A stretch of 54,780 nt of DNA from Fusobacterium sp. IOR10 (lineage in GTDB: Bacteria > Fusobacteriota > Fusobacteriia > Fusobacteriales > Fusobacteriaceae). The position numbers were made by a program, and so were the translations under genes. The notes beneath the pieces were generated by a model, which was not told where the DNA came from, ran no database searches, and worked only from the letters and a program-made list of their open reading frames with translations. Within the stretch, counting starts at the first letter, position 1. Each line of letters opens with the position of its first letter. Shown here piece after piece: positions 1 to 7,682 of this stretch. The stretch spans positions 1-54,780 of the forward strand of contig NZ_WJWY01000014.1 in assembly GCF_010367435.1 (NCBI RefSeq), given 5' to 3'.

Positions 1-6
1 AATAAT

Positions 7-124
7 GATTGGCAAGAATAGCTATGAGGGTACACCTAGTAACATACCGAACCTAGAAGTTAAGCTCATAAACGCTGAAAGTACTTGGGGGGCAGCCCTC
101 TGGGAGGATAAGTACTTGCCAATC
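7..124 (+). rRNA. rrf: 5S ribosomal RNA
   Basis: The 5' arm GATTGGCAAG (7-16) is complementary to the 3' arm CTTGCCAATC (115-124), giving the closing helix of 5S rRNA. The internal stretch with CCGAACCTAGAAGTTAAGC is the standard 5S loop B/helix III region. The length of about 118 nt fits. It is presumably the end of an rRNA operon whose 16S and 23S genes lie left of the window, and a tRNA gene follows within 15 nt. Confidence 0.95.
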
Positions 125-138
125 TTTAATAATATAAT

Positions 139-214
139 GCTTCTTTAGCTCAGTTGGTAGAGCGCACGACTGTTAATCGTGTTGTCGTTGGTTCAAGTCC
201 AACAAGAAGCGCCA
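139..214 (+). tRNA. tRNA-Asn (anticodon GTT)
   Basis: A 76-nt cloverleaf with acceptor arms GCTTCTT and AAGAAGC, a D-arm AGCTCAGTTGGTAGAGC, an anticodon loop CTGTTAA giving GTT, a T-loop GGTTCAAGTCC, discriminator G and an encoded CCA end. It lies directly after the 5S gene and is probably co-transcribed with the rRNA operon. Confidence 0.97.
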
Positions 215-223
215 TATGAATTT

Positions 224-249
224 AAAGCAATCAAAAGGTTGCTTTTTTT
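224..249 (+). terminator. Rho-independent terminator of the rRNA/tRNA unit
   Basis: A short hairpin with arms AAAGCAA and TTGCTTT is followed by a T-run just after the CCA end of tRNA-Asn. It separates the rRNA operon from the next promoter, 29 nt downstream. Confidence 0.75.
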
Positions 250-277
250 AATTACAAAAAGATACATAAAAAAAAGC

Positions 278-306
278 TTGACAGATATAGAAATAAGAGG
301 TATAAT
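278..306 (+). promoter_or_regulatory. Sigma-70 promoter for rpmG-trnW-secE-nusG
   Basis: A perfect -35 box TTGACA (278-283) and a perfect -10 box TATAAT (301-306) are separated by 17 bp. The expected start site near 313 gives a leader of about 95 nt before rpmG. That leader holds a small hairpin (CCATAC at 349-354, GTATGG at 361-366). This is one of the strongest consensus promoters in the window, as expected for translation and RNA polymerase genes. Confidence 0.9.
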
Positions 307-408
307 CTTTTAGTCTTAATTAAACTAGAATCATTAAAAGCTCTATTACCATACAATAAAGTATGGGAGGATTAAAAAATATCCGGTAAGTAAATGGAGG
401 TGTATAAG

Positions 409-561
409 TTGAGAGTAAATATTCAATTAGAATGTACAGAATGTAAAAGAAGAAATTACAGTACTTCAAAAAACAAAAAGAATACTACAGAAAGATTAGA
501 ATTAAATAAGTATTGTAAATGGTGTAACAAAGAAACATTACATAAAGAAACTAAGAAGTAA
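409..561 (+). CDS. rpmG: 50S ribosomal protein L33
   Basis: This 50-residue basic protein is a small zinc-ribbon protein of the large ribosomal subunit. Two cysteine pairs, CTEC (residues 9-12) and CKWC (36-39), show the zinc-binding form of L33. The start is TTG at 409, preceded by a strong ribosome site GGAGGTG seven bases upstream; no in-frame ATG is available. The gene sits between tRNA-Asn and tRNA-Trp, immediately before secE-nusG, an order common in Gram-positive and related genomes. The identity is clear from length, cysteine spacing and context. The presence of both cysteine pairs implies a zinc-dependent paralogue; whether a zinc-free copy exists elsewhere cannot be seen here. Confidence 0.93.
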   Translation: MRVNIQLECTECKRRNYSTSKNKKNTTERLELNKYCKWCNKETLHKETKK

Positions 562-593
562 GATTTAGAAAAAGTTAATAGTTATCAACATGC

Positions 594-669
594 AGGTCAA
601 TGGCTCAATTGGTAGAGCATCGGTCTCCAAAACCGAGGGTTGTGGGTTCGAGTCCCTCTTGACCTGCCA
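594..669 (+). tRNA. tRNA-Trp (anticodon CCA)
   Basis: A 76-nt cloverleaf with acceptor arms AGGTCAA and TTGACCT, an anticodon stem TCGGT/ACCGA enclosing loop CTCCAAA (anticodon CCA), T-loop GGTTCGAGTCC, discriminator G and encoded CCA. It lies between rpmG and secE, the classic position of tRNA-Trp upstream of secE-nusG, and probably shares the promoter at 278-306. Confidence 0.97.
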
Positions 670-699
670 TTTTTATTAAATTAAAAAGGTGGGAAAACT

Positions 700-885
700 A
701 TGAAATTGTTAAAAGATGTAGAGATGGAATACTCAAAAGTAGAATGGCCGAAAAAAAAGGCAATAAAACACGCAACTGTGTGGGTTTTAGCTATGAGTGT
801 TTTATTGAGCATATATTTGGGAGTTTTTGATATGGTTGCTTTAAGACTTTTAAAGATACTTGTATCTCTATTCGGAGGACAATAA
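700..885 (+). CDS. secE: Preprotein translocase subunit SecE
   Basis: A 61-residue single-span inner-membrane protein, the clamp subunit of the SecYEG protein-export channel. The amphipathic N-terminal helix carries the family signature around residues 12-19 (KVEWPKKK), followed by a hydrophobic segment at about residues 25-50. The ribosome site AAGGTGGG lies just upstream. Length and layout match the minimal one-helix SecE of most bacteria. It is followed after one base by nusG, the usual secE-nusG pair. Identification rests on motif, size and synteny and is secure. Confidence 0.95.
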   Translation: MKLLKDVEMEYSKVEWPKKKAIKHATVWVLAMSVLLSIYLGVFDMVALRLLKILVSLFGGQ

Positions 886-886
886 A

Positions 887-1489
887 ATGAAGACAGTTGT
901 AGAAAAAAAGTGGTTTATGATACACACTTATTCAGGATATGAAAAAAAAGTAAAAACTGATTTAGAACAAAAAATAGAAGCGTTATCAATGAATGAAATT
1001 GTTACTGATATTTTAGTTCCAGAAGAACAATCAGTTGAACTTAGAAGAGGAAAAAAGAAAGTTATTAGTAGAAAATTATTTCCAGGATACGTGATGTTAA
1101 ATATGTTTACTACTAGAGAAGAAAGTGAAGAAGGAATTAATTATAAAGTTGATTCAGACGCTTGGTATATAATTAGAAATACTAACGGTGTCACTGGATT
1201 TGTAGGTGTTGGTTCAGATCCTATACCTATGGAAGATTATGAAGTAGAAAATATATTTAGAGTTATTGGATATAGTTTGGAAAATAGTGAAAATGAAGAT
1301 TCAGAATTAGTTGCTGTGGACTTTGGAATAGGAGATTATGTAACTCTTCTAGATGGAGGATTTGCAAATCAAAAAGGAAAAGTAGCAGAAATTAATCTAG
1401 AAAATAAAAAAGTTAAAGTAATGGTTGAGATGTTCGGAAGAATGACTCCAGTTGAAGTAAACATTACTGATGTAGAAAAAGAAGATTAG
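887..1489 (+). CDS. nusG: Transcription termination/antitermination protein NusG
   Basis: A 200-residue transcription elongation factor that binds RNA polymerase and, in many bacteria, Rho or ribosomal protein S10. The N-terminal NGN domain begins with the typical WFMIHTYSGYEKKV and includes LFPGYVML and NTNGVTGFVG. The C-terminal KOW domain starts near residue 140 with VGDYVTLLDGGFANQKGKV-like sequence. I chose ATG 887 rather than an upstream TTG at 860 because GGAGGA (874-879) is correctly spaced to 887 and the upstream option would overlap secE by 26 nt. One base separates it from the secE stop, so translation is probably coupled. Confidence 0.96.
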   Translation: MKTVVEKKWFMIHTYSGYEKKVKTDLEQKIEALSMNEIVTDILVPEEQSVELRRGKKKVISRKLFPGYVMLNMFTTREESEEGINYKVDSDAWYIIRNTNGVTGFVGVGSDPIPMEDYEVENIFRVIGYSLENSENEDSELVAVDFGIGDYVTLLDGGFANQKGKVAEINLENKKVKVMVEMFGRMTPVEVNITDVEKED

Positions 1490-1504
1490 ATTTGGTCTAG
1501 TCTA

Positions 1505-1529
1505 GTGGGAGAAAAATCATTAGTACCAC
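1505..1529 (+). promoter_or_regulatory. L1-operator-like hairpin upstream of rplK
   Basis: GTGG (1505-1508) pairs with CCAC (1526-1529) around an asymmetric loop with GA on the 5' side and ATTAGTA on the 3' side. Known L1 binding sites on 23S rRNA and L11-L1 mRNA share the pattern GTGG, short loop, second helix, A-rich asymmetric loop, CCAC. The inner helix here is weak (GA/TC), so this is a less convincing copy than the one at 2003-2028. It could mediate feedback by L1 on rplK translation. Confidence 0.55.
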
Positions 1530-1554
1530 AACATTTTGGAGGTGTAATAAAAAA

Positions 1555-1980
1555 ATGGCAAAAGAAATCATTCAAATAATAAAGTTACAATTACCTGCAG
1601 GGAAAGCTAATCCTGCACCACCAGTTGGTCCAGCTTTAGGACAACACGGTGTAAATATAATGGAATTTTGTAAAGCATTTAATGCAAAAACTCAAGATAA
1701 ATCTGGTTGGATAATTCCAGTAGAAATATCAGTTTATAATGATAGATCATTTACATTTATCATGAAAACTCCTCCTGCATCTGATTTATTGAAAAAAGCA
1801 GCAGGAATATCTAAAGCTGCTGGAAATTCATTAACAGAAACAGCAGGAACAATAACTAAAGAAAAATTAAAAGAAGTAGCAGAAACTAAAATGCCTGACT
1901 TAAACGCTGGGTCAATAGAAGCTGCAATGAAGATAATAGCAGGATCAGCAAGATCTATGGGAATAAAAATAGAAGATTAG
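1555..1980 (+). CDS. rplK: 50S ribosomal protein L11
   Basis: A 141-residue protein of the GTPase-associated centre; it binds 23S rRNA with L10/L12 and is the site where stringent factor and thiostrepton act. The N-terminal domain has the family signature [20 protein letters not shown] with [16 protein letters not shown], and the C-terminal RNA-binding domain ends in [12 protein letters not shown]. Length is exactly typical. A strong ribosome site (GGAGGTG) precedes the ATG. It lies between nusG and rplA in the canonical order, flanked on both sides by L1-operator-like hairpins, suggesting it is translationally controlled by L1. Confidence 0.98.
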   Translation: MAKEIIQIIKLQLPAGKANPAPPVGPALGQHGVNIMEFCKAFNAKTQDKSGWIIPVEISVYNDRSFTFIMKTPPASDLLKKAAGISKAAGNSLTETAGTITKEKLKEVAETKMPDLNAGSIEAAMKIIAGSARSMGIKIED

Positions 1981-2002
1981 TCTTAATCTTTTGAGATATT
2001 AA

Positions 2003-2028
2003 GTGGTAGGATAAAATCCATTGACCAC
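2003..2028 (+). promoter_or_regulatory. L1-operator-like hairpin between rplK and rplA
   Basis: The sequence reads GTGG-TA-GGAT-AAA-ATCC-ATTGA-CCAC. Outer helix GTGG/CCAC and inner helix GGAT/ATCC are separated by an asymmetric internal loop (TA against ATTGA), the architecture of the ribosomal protein L1 binding site on rRNA and mRNA. It ends 10 nt before the rplA ribosome site. Autogenous repression of the L11-L1 unit by L1 is inferred from this structure. Confidence 0.7.
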
Positions 2029-2048
2029 AGAAGGAGGAAAATTAAAAG

Positions 2049-2756
2049 ATGGCAAAACATAGAGGAAAAAAATATATAGAAGCTGCGAAACTAGTAGATA
2101 GTACAAAATTATATGATGTAAAAGAAGCATTAGAAACTGTAGTAAAAACAAAAACAGCAAACTTTTTAGAAACTGTAGAAGTTGCATTAAGATTAGGGGT
2201 AGATCCTAGACATGCAAATCAACAAATAAGAGGAACTGTTGTTTTACCTCATGGAACTGGTAAAGATGTTAAAATACTAGCAATTACTCAAGGGGAAAAT
2301 ATTGAAAAAGCACTAAACGCTGGTGCAAATTATGCAGGAGCTGAAGAATATATAGAAAAAATCCAACAAGGTTGGTTAGATTTTGATATAGTAATAGCAA
2401 CTCCAGACATGATGCCTAAATTAGGAAGATTAGGAAGAATTCTAGGAACTAAAGGATTAATGCCTAACCCTAAATCAGGAACAGTAACTCCTAATATAGA
2501 AGGAGCAGTTTCAGAATTTAAAAAAGGTAAATTAGCTTTCAGAGTAGATAAATTAGGATCTATTCATGTTCCTATTGGAAAAGTAAACTTTGAAGATGAA
2601 AAAATATATGAAAATTTTAAAACTTTCATGGCTGAAATAATCAGATTAAAACCTTCAGATGCTAAAGGTCAATATTTAAAAACAGTAGCAATTTCATTAA
2701 CTATGGGACCTGGTCTTAAATTAGATCCAGCTTTAGTAGTAAAAGAAATAGGATAA
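2049..2756 (+). CDS. rplA: 50S ribosomal protein L1
   Basis: A 235-residue protein forming the mobile L1 stalk near the ribosomal E site; in many bacteria it is also the translational repressor of its own operon. The start [17 protein letters not shown], the internal [22 protein letters not shown] and the segment [12 protein letters not shown] are diagnostic of L1. Length is typical. The ribosome site AAGGAGG lies about 10 nt upstream of the ATG. The hairpin at 2003-2028 just before the gene fits a site where this protein could bind its own mRNA. Confidence 0.98.
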   Translation: MAKHRGKKYIEAAKLVDSTKLYDVKEALETVVKTKTANFLETVEVALRLGVDPRHANQQIRGTVVLPHGTGKDVKILAITQGENIEKALNAGANYAGAEEYIEKIQQGWLDFDIVIATPDMMPKLGRLGRILGTKGLMPNPKSGTVTPNIEGAVSEFKKGKLAFRVDKLGSIHVPIGKVNFEDEKIYENFKTFMAEIIRLKPSDAKGQYLKTVAISLTMGPGLKLDPALVVKEIG

Positions 2757-2769
2757 AATCAAAAAACTC

Positions 2770-2798
2770 TTGAAAAAAAATCTTTGATAGAGTATAAT
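2770..2798 (+). promoter_or_regulatory. Internal promoter for rplJL-rpoBC
   Basis: TTGAAA (2770-2775) and TATAAT (2793-2798) are separated by 17 bp, only 11 nt after the rplA stop. Transcription starting near 2805 would include the whole L10 leader. This makes rplJL-rpoBC transcribable independently of the upstream ribosomal genes. Confidence 0.8.
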
Positions 2799-2836
2799 GT
2801 TTTGTTGGATAAAAATTTAATATAAATCCAAACTAA

Positions 2837-2952
2837 AGACAGTGGGTGAAAAGATAGTAAATCCCACCGAGGTTGGAATCAGGTATTCATAGACCTCATT
2901 GCAAGATTACAACCTTCGTTCCACTTTAAAATGGCACGAAGGTATTTTTTTT
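2837..2952 (+). ncRNA. Ribosomal protein L10 leader with terminator-like hairpin
   Basis: The 5' part has GTGGG (2842-2846) pairing with CCCAC (2863-2867) and the following GAGGT pairs with ACCTC, forming the multi-helix L10(L12)4-binding leader known upstream of rplJ in Firmicutes and relatives (Rfam L10_leader type). The 3' part is a strong hairpin, ACCTTCG (2912-2918) with CGAAGGT (2937-2943), followed by a T-run, ending 18 nt before the rplJ ribosome site. The family is known to use autogenous attenuation by L10; the terminator here fits that. Confidence 0.85.
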
Positions 2953-2975
2953 AAAAAAAGAGGAGGTGAAATGAA

Positions 2976-3482
2976 GTGGCAAATCAAGCAAAAAAAGAAG
3001 CAGTAGCATTACTTGTTGAAAAAATAAAAAGAGCACAATCTATAGTTCTTGTTGACTATGAGGGAATAAAAGTTAAAGAAGAAACTCAACTTAGAAAATC
3101 TTTAAGAGAATCAGGTGGAGAATATTTAGTAGCTAAAAATAGATTATTTAAAATAGCTCTTAAAGAAGCAGGAGTTGAAGATTCTTTTGATGATGTTTTA
3201 GAAGGAACTACTTCATTTGCATTTGGATATGATGACGTTGTAGCTCCGGCTAAAGTTATGCATGAAGTATCTAAAGCAAATGTAAAATCAAAAATATTTA
3301 ACATCAAAGGTGGATATTTAACTGGGAAAAGAGTTTCTGTAGAAGAAGTTTTGGAACTAGCAACTTTACCATCAAGAGATCAATTATTATCTATGATATT
3401 AAATGGAATGTTAGGACCAGTAAGAAAACTTGCTTATGGTGTAGTAGCAATTGCAGATAAAAAAGAAGAATCTGCAGAATAA
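2976..3482 (+). CDS. rplJ: 50S ribosomal protein L10
   Basis: A 168-residue stalk-base protein that anchors L7/L12 dimers to 23S rRNA. The N-terminal domain includes SIVLVDYEGIKVKEETQLRK and YLVAKNRLFKIAL, typical of L10; the C-terminal helix near residues 135-160 binds L12. The start is GTG at 2976; an ATG at 2971 is out of frame and too close to the ribosome site AGGAGG (2961-2966), whereas GTG is 9 nt away. The upstream leader (2837-2952) predicts feedback control by the L10-L12 complex. It pairs with rplL 37 nt downstream. Confidence 0.97.
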   Translation: MANQAKKEAVALLVEKIKRAQSIVLVDYEGIKVKEETQLRKSLRESGGEYLVAKNRLFKIALKEAGVEDSFDDVLEGTTSFAFGYDDVVAPAKVMHEVSKANVKSKIFNIKGGYLTGKRVSVEEVLELATLPSRDQLLSMILNGMLGPVRKLAYGVVAIADKKEESAE

Positions 3483-3519
3483 AAATTAAAATTAATAAAA
3501 AATTAGGAGGAAAAATAAA

Positions 3520-3885
3520 ATGGCATTCAATAAAGAACAATTTATAGCTGACTTAGAAGCTATGTCAGTACTAGAATTAAGAGAATTAGTAACTACTCTA
3601 GAAGAACACTTTGGAGTAACAGCAGCGGCTCCAGTAGCAGTAGCAGCAGTAGGTGGAGCAGCAGCAGCAGAAGAAAAAACTGAATTTAACGTAGAGTTAG
3701 TTTCAGCAGGAGCTAAAAAAATAGCAGTTATCAAAGAAGTTAGAGCAATAACTGGTTTAGGTTTAAAAGATGCAAAAGCATTAGCAGATAACGGTGGAAT
3801 GATTAAAGAAGCTGTGTCTAAAGAAGAAGCAGAAGAATTAAAAACAAAATTAGAAGCTGCTGGAGCAACAGTAGAAGTTAAATAG
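3520..3885 (+). CDS. rplL: 50S ribosomal protein L7/L12
   Basis: A 121-residue acidic stalk protein that recruits translational GTPases. The N-terminal dimerization domain (about residues 1-30, [19 protein letters not shown]) is followed by an alanine-rich hinge (about 32-50) and a C-terminal domain with the invariant stretch [20 protein letters not shown]. The ribosome site AGGAGG precedes the ATG. It is the last ribosomal gene before a strong terminator at 3922-3950, beyond which rpoB begins, so L12 can be made in excess over RNA polymerase subunits. Confidence 0.98.
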   Translation: MAFNKEQFIADLEAMSVLELRELVTTLEEHFGVTAAAPVAVAAVGGAAAAEEKTEFNVELVSAGAKKIAVIKEVRAITGLGLKDAKALADNGGMIKEAVSKEEAEELKTKLEAAGATVEVK

Positions 3886-3921
3886 TTTAATTTAATACAT
3901 AAATTTTGTATAAAAAAAAAG

Positions 3922-3950
3922 AAATAGGCACTCAGAAAGAGTGCCTATTT
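3922..3950 (+). terminator. Terminator/attenuator between rplL and rpoB
   Basis: A perfect 12-bp stem, AAATAGGCACTC (3922-3933) and GAGTGCCTATTT (3939-3950), with an AGAAA loop and a short T-tail. As no good promoter is visible between here and rpoB, it most likely acts as a partial terminator that lowers rpoBC expression relative to rplJL. Confidence 0.88.
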
Positions 3951-4078
3951 TAATCATCTTTACAATAAAGTTGTGTTTAATTTTTTAGTAGTTGATACTT
4001 AATCCTTTAAAATTAATAATTATTTATTAATTTCAAAAGGTTAGGTATTGACATTAAAAGTTGAAGGAGTGTGAGTAA

Positions 4079-7000
4079 ATGGGGAAACTCGTTGAAAGAT
4101 TTAATTATGGAAAAATACAAGAAAGAGGTGTGATGCCTCACTTCCTTGAATTCCAATTGAATTCTTATGAAGATTTTATTCAATCAAAAAACAATCCATT
4201 ATCAAGAGAAGATAAGGGTTTAGAGTCTGCTTTTAGAGAGGTGTTTCCAATAGAGTCTTCTAATGGAGATATTCAATTAGATTATATCTCATATGAATTA
4301 CATGATGCTGAGCCGCCTTTAAATAATGAATTAGAATGTAAAAAAAGAGGTAAAACATATTCAGCTTCATTAAAAGTAAGATTAAGATTAACAAATAAAA
4401 AAAGTGGAAATGAGATACAAGAAAGTTTGGTCTATTTCGGAGAAGTTCCTTTAATGACAAAAAGAGGAACATTTATAATAAACGGAGCTGAAAGAGTAGT
4501 TGTATCACAGTTACATAGATCTCCAGGAGTTTCATTTGATAAGGATACAAACTTACAAATAGGAAAAGATTTATTTGTAGGGAAAATTATACCTTATAAA
4601 GGAACTTGGTTAGAATTTGAAACTGATAAAAATGATTTTTTAAATGTTAAGATTGATAGAAAGAAAAAAGTATTAGCTACAGTGTTTTTAAAAGCTATTG
4701 ATTTCTTTAATACAAACGAAGAAATTATGGAAAAGTTTTTAGAAACTAAAGAATTAGATTTAACAACTTATTATGAAGAATATAAAGATAAACAAGAATT
4801 AGTAGATGCTTTAAAATTAGAAATTGAAGGAAGTTTCTTAAAAGAAGATATTTTAAATGAAGAAGATGGAGAATTCATTGGAGAAGCTCAATCTATTGTA
4901 GATGAAGAACTTATAATGAATTTAATAGAAAACAAAGTTTTAAGTATTACAATCTATAAAGTAACTCCAAGAGAAAAAGTTTTAGCAAATAGTTTATTAA
5001 ATGATGCTACAACATCTAAAGAAGAAGCAGTAACAGAAGTGTTTAAGAAATTAAGACCAGGTGATTTAGTAACTGTAGATTCTGCTAAATCATTAATAAG
5101 ACAAATGTTCTTCAATCCACAAAGATATGACTTAGAACCTGTTGGAAGATATAAATTAAACAAGAGATTAGGTTTAAAAGTAGATGAAGAAGAAGTATTG
5201 TTAACAAAAGAAGATATTACTAGAACTGTTGAAATTATAATGGACTTATTCAATGGAGAAGGGCATACAGATGATATTGATAATTTATGTAATAGAAGAA
5301 TAAGAGGTGTTGGAGAACTTCTATTAATGCAAATTAGAACAGGATTAACAAAAATGTCTAAAATGGTTAAAGAAAAAATGACAATACAAGACGCTGAGAC
5401 TTTATCATCTCAATCTTTATTGAATACAAGACCTTTAAATGCATTAATTTTAGACTTCTTTGGATCAGGTCAACTATCTCAATTTATGGATCAGTCTAAT
5501 CCATTGGCAGAATTAACTCACAAAAGAAGAATATCAGCATTGGGACCTGGAGGTCTTTCGAGAGAAAGAGCAGGGTTTGAAGTAAGAGACGTACATGATT
5601 CACATTATGGTAGAGTTTGTCCAATAGAAACTCCAGAAGGACCAAACATTGGATTAATCGGTTCTCTTGCTATATATGCAAAAGTAAATAGTTACGGATT
5701 TATAGAAACTCCATTTGTAAAAATAGAAAATGGTGTTGCTCAATTTGATAAAGTAGTTTATTTAGCAGCAGATGAAGAAGATGGTCTATTTATTGCACAA
5801 GCAGATACAAAAATATCTGAAGATGGTGTTTTAGAAGGAGAAGTTACTTGTAGATTTGGACATGAAATAGTTCAAGTTCCAGGTCAAAAAGCAGATTACT
5901 TGGATGTTTCTCCTAAACAAGTTGTATCAGTTTCAGCAGGATTAATACCTTTCTTAGAACATGATGATGCCAATCGTGCGTTAATGGGATCAAACATGCA
6001 AAGACAAGCAGTTCCATTACTTAGAACAGAAGCTCCATATGTAGGAACAGGGTTGGAAAGAAAAGTAGCAGTGGATTCAGGAGCAGTAGTAACAAGTGAT
6101 GTTGAAGGAACTGTTTCTTATGTAGATGCAAACTTAATAAAGATCATGTCAGTAGATGGCATAGAATATTCATATAAATTATTAAACCATGAAAGATCAA
6201 ACCAAGCAATGTGTTTACATCAAAAACCTATTGTTGATTTAGGTGAAAAAGTGGTAACTGGAACAGTAATTGCTGATGGACCAGCAACTAAAGGCGGAGA
6301 TTTAGCGTTAGGTAGAAATATTCTAATGGCATTTATGCCTTGGGAAGGTTATAACTACGAAGATGCGATTTTAATTTCAGAAAGATTAAGAAAAGATGAT
6401 GTGTTTACATCAATCCATATAGAAGAATATGAAATAGAAGCAAGAAATACAAAATTAGGTGACGAAGAAATAACAAGAGAAATTCCAAATGTTTCAGAAG
6501 AAGCTTTAAGAAACTTAGATGCAAATGGAGTAATTGTTGTTGGAGCGGAAGTTAAAGCTGGGGATATATTAGTTGGAAAAACAGCTCCTAAGGGAGAAAC
6601 TGAACCACCAGCAGAAGAAAAGTTATTAAGAGCTATTTTTGGAGAAAAAGCTAGAGATGTTAGAGATACTTCTCTAAAAATGCCACATGGATCAAAAGGA
6701 ACAGTTGTTGAAGTTTTAGAATTATCTAGAGCAAATGGAGATGATTTAAAAGCTGGTGTAAATAAAGTTATAAGAGTTTTTGTAGCTGAAAAAAGAAAAA
6801 TAACTGTTGGAGATAAAATGTCTGGTCGTCATGGGAATAAAGGGGTTGTATCTAGAGTTTTACCAGCAGAAGATATGCCATTTTTAGCAGACGGTACTCA
6901 TTTAGATGTAGTGTTAAATCCATTAGGGGTTCCATCTCGTATGAATATTGGACAAGTACTAGAAGTACATTTGGGACTAGCATTACAAAAAATTCCAGAA

Positions 7001-7603
7001 AAAGATAAAAGATATGTAGCGACACCAGTTTTTGATGGTGCTACAGAAATGGAAATAAAAGATCGTTTAGAAAGTTCAGGATATTCTAGAAGTGGTAAAG
7101 TAACACTTTATGATGGAAGGAATGGAGAAGCATTTGACAACAAAGTAACAGTTGGAATAATGTATATGTTAAAATTGCATCATTTAGTAGAAGATAAAAT
7201 GCATGCAAGAGCAATAGGACCATACTCTTTAGTTACTCAACAACCACTTGGAGGAAAAGCTCAATTTGGTGGTCAAAGACTAGGAGAAATGGAAGTATGG
7301 GCTTTAGAAGCCTATGGAGCTTCTAATATATTACAAGAAATGCTTACAGTTAAATCAGACGATATTAATGGAAGAACAAAAACTTATGAAGCTATAGTAA
7401 AAGGTGAAGATATGCCTGAGGCAGGTTTACCAGAATCATTTAAAGTTTTGTTAAAAGAATTTAGAGCTATAGCACTTGATATAGAGTTATTTGATAAAGA
7501 AGGAAATATTATAAATGTTGACGAAGATCATAATAAAGAAGAAACAATAACAGAGTTTTCTTTAGGTTCTATGGAAGAAAAAGAACAGTCGTCAGAAAAA
7601 TAA
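4079..7603 (+). CDS. rpoB: DNA-directed RNA polymerase subunit beta
   Basis: The 1174-residue beta subunit forms one side of the RNA polymerase active-site cleft. The rifampicin region begins near residue 461 ([20 protein letters not shown]) and continues through [20 protein letters not shown]; Asp, His and Ser residues at the usual resistance positions are the wild-type kinds. Further conserved blocks are [35 protein letters not shown] and [20 protein letters not shown]. The ribosome site AAGGAGTG supports ATG 4079. It is preceded by an attenuator and followed after 79 nt by rpoC. Length is that of the compact beta subunits of Gram-positive and fusobacterial lineages, without the long E. coli insertions. 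Confidence 0.99.
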   Translation: MGKLVERFNYGKIQERGVMPHFLEFQLNSYEDFIQSKNNPLSREDKGLESAFREVFPIESSNGDIQLDYISYELHDAEPPLNNELECKKRGKTYSASLKVRLRLTNKKSGNEIQESLVYFGEVPLMTKRGTFIINGAERVVVSQLHRSPGVSFDKDTNLQIGKDLFVGKIIPYKGTWLEFETDKNDFLNVKIDRKKKVLATVFLKAIDFFNTNEEIMEKFLETKELDLTTYYEEYKDKQELVDALKLEIEGSFLKEDILNEEDGEFIGEAQSIVDEELIMNLIENKVLSITIYKVTPREKVLANSLLNDATTSKEEAVTEVFKKLRPGDLVTVDSAKSLIRQMFFNPQRYDLEPVGRYKLNKRLGLKVDEEEVLLTKEDITRTVEIIMDLFNGEGHTDDIDNLCNRRIRGVGELLLMQIRTGLTKMSKMVKEKMTIQDAETLSSQSLLNTRPLNALILDFFGSGQLSQFMDQSNPLAELTHKRRISALGPGGLSRERAGFEVRDVHDSHYGRVCPIETPEGPNIGLIGSLAIYAKVNSYGFIETPFVKIENGVAQFDKVVYLAADEEDGLFIAQADTKISEDGVLEGEVTCRFGHEIVQVPGQKADYLDVSPKQVVSVSAGLIPFLEHDDANRALMGSNMQRQAVPLLRTEAPYVGTGLERKVAVDSGAVVTSDVEGTVSYVDANLIKIMSVDGIEYSYKLLNHERSNQAMCLHQKPIVDLGEKVVTGTVIADGPATKGGDLALGRNILMAFMPWEGYNYEDAILISERLRKDDVFTSIHIEEYEIEARNTKLGDEEITREIPNVSEEALRNLDANGVIVVGAEVKAGDILVGKTAPKGETEPPAEEKLLRAIFGEKARDVRDTSLKMPHGSKGTVVEVLELSRANGDDLKAGVNKVIRVFVAEKRKITVGDKMSGRHGNKGVVSRVLPAEDMPFLADGTHLDVVLNPLGVPSRMNIGQVLEVHLGLALQKIPEKDKRYVATPVFDGATEMEIKDRLESSGYSRSGKVTLYDGRNGEAFDNKVTVGIMYMLKLHHLVEDKMHARAIGPYSLVTQQPLGGKAQFGGQRLGEMEVWALEAYGASNILQEMLTVKSDDINGRTKTYEAIVKGEDMPEAGLPESFKVLLKEFRAIALDIELFDKEGNIINVDEDHNKEETITEFSLGSMEEKEQSSEK

Positions 7604-7682
7604 GATAATTTATCAATTATAATTTAGATAATAATATAAAGTGTAAGAACTTTATCTCGATTAAGGAGGCATTATATTTAAT

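Noticed and set aside
2971-2975. ATG as start of rplJ
   Set aside because: Out of frame with L10 and only 4 nt from AGGAGG; the GTG at 2976 is in frame and well spaced.
4049-4056. TTGACA just before rpoB as a promoter
   Set aside because: It is under 30 nt from the ATG and has no -10 box downstream at usable spacing.
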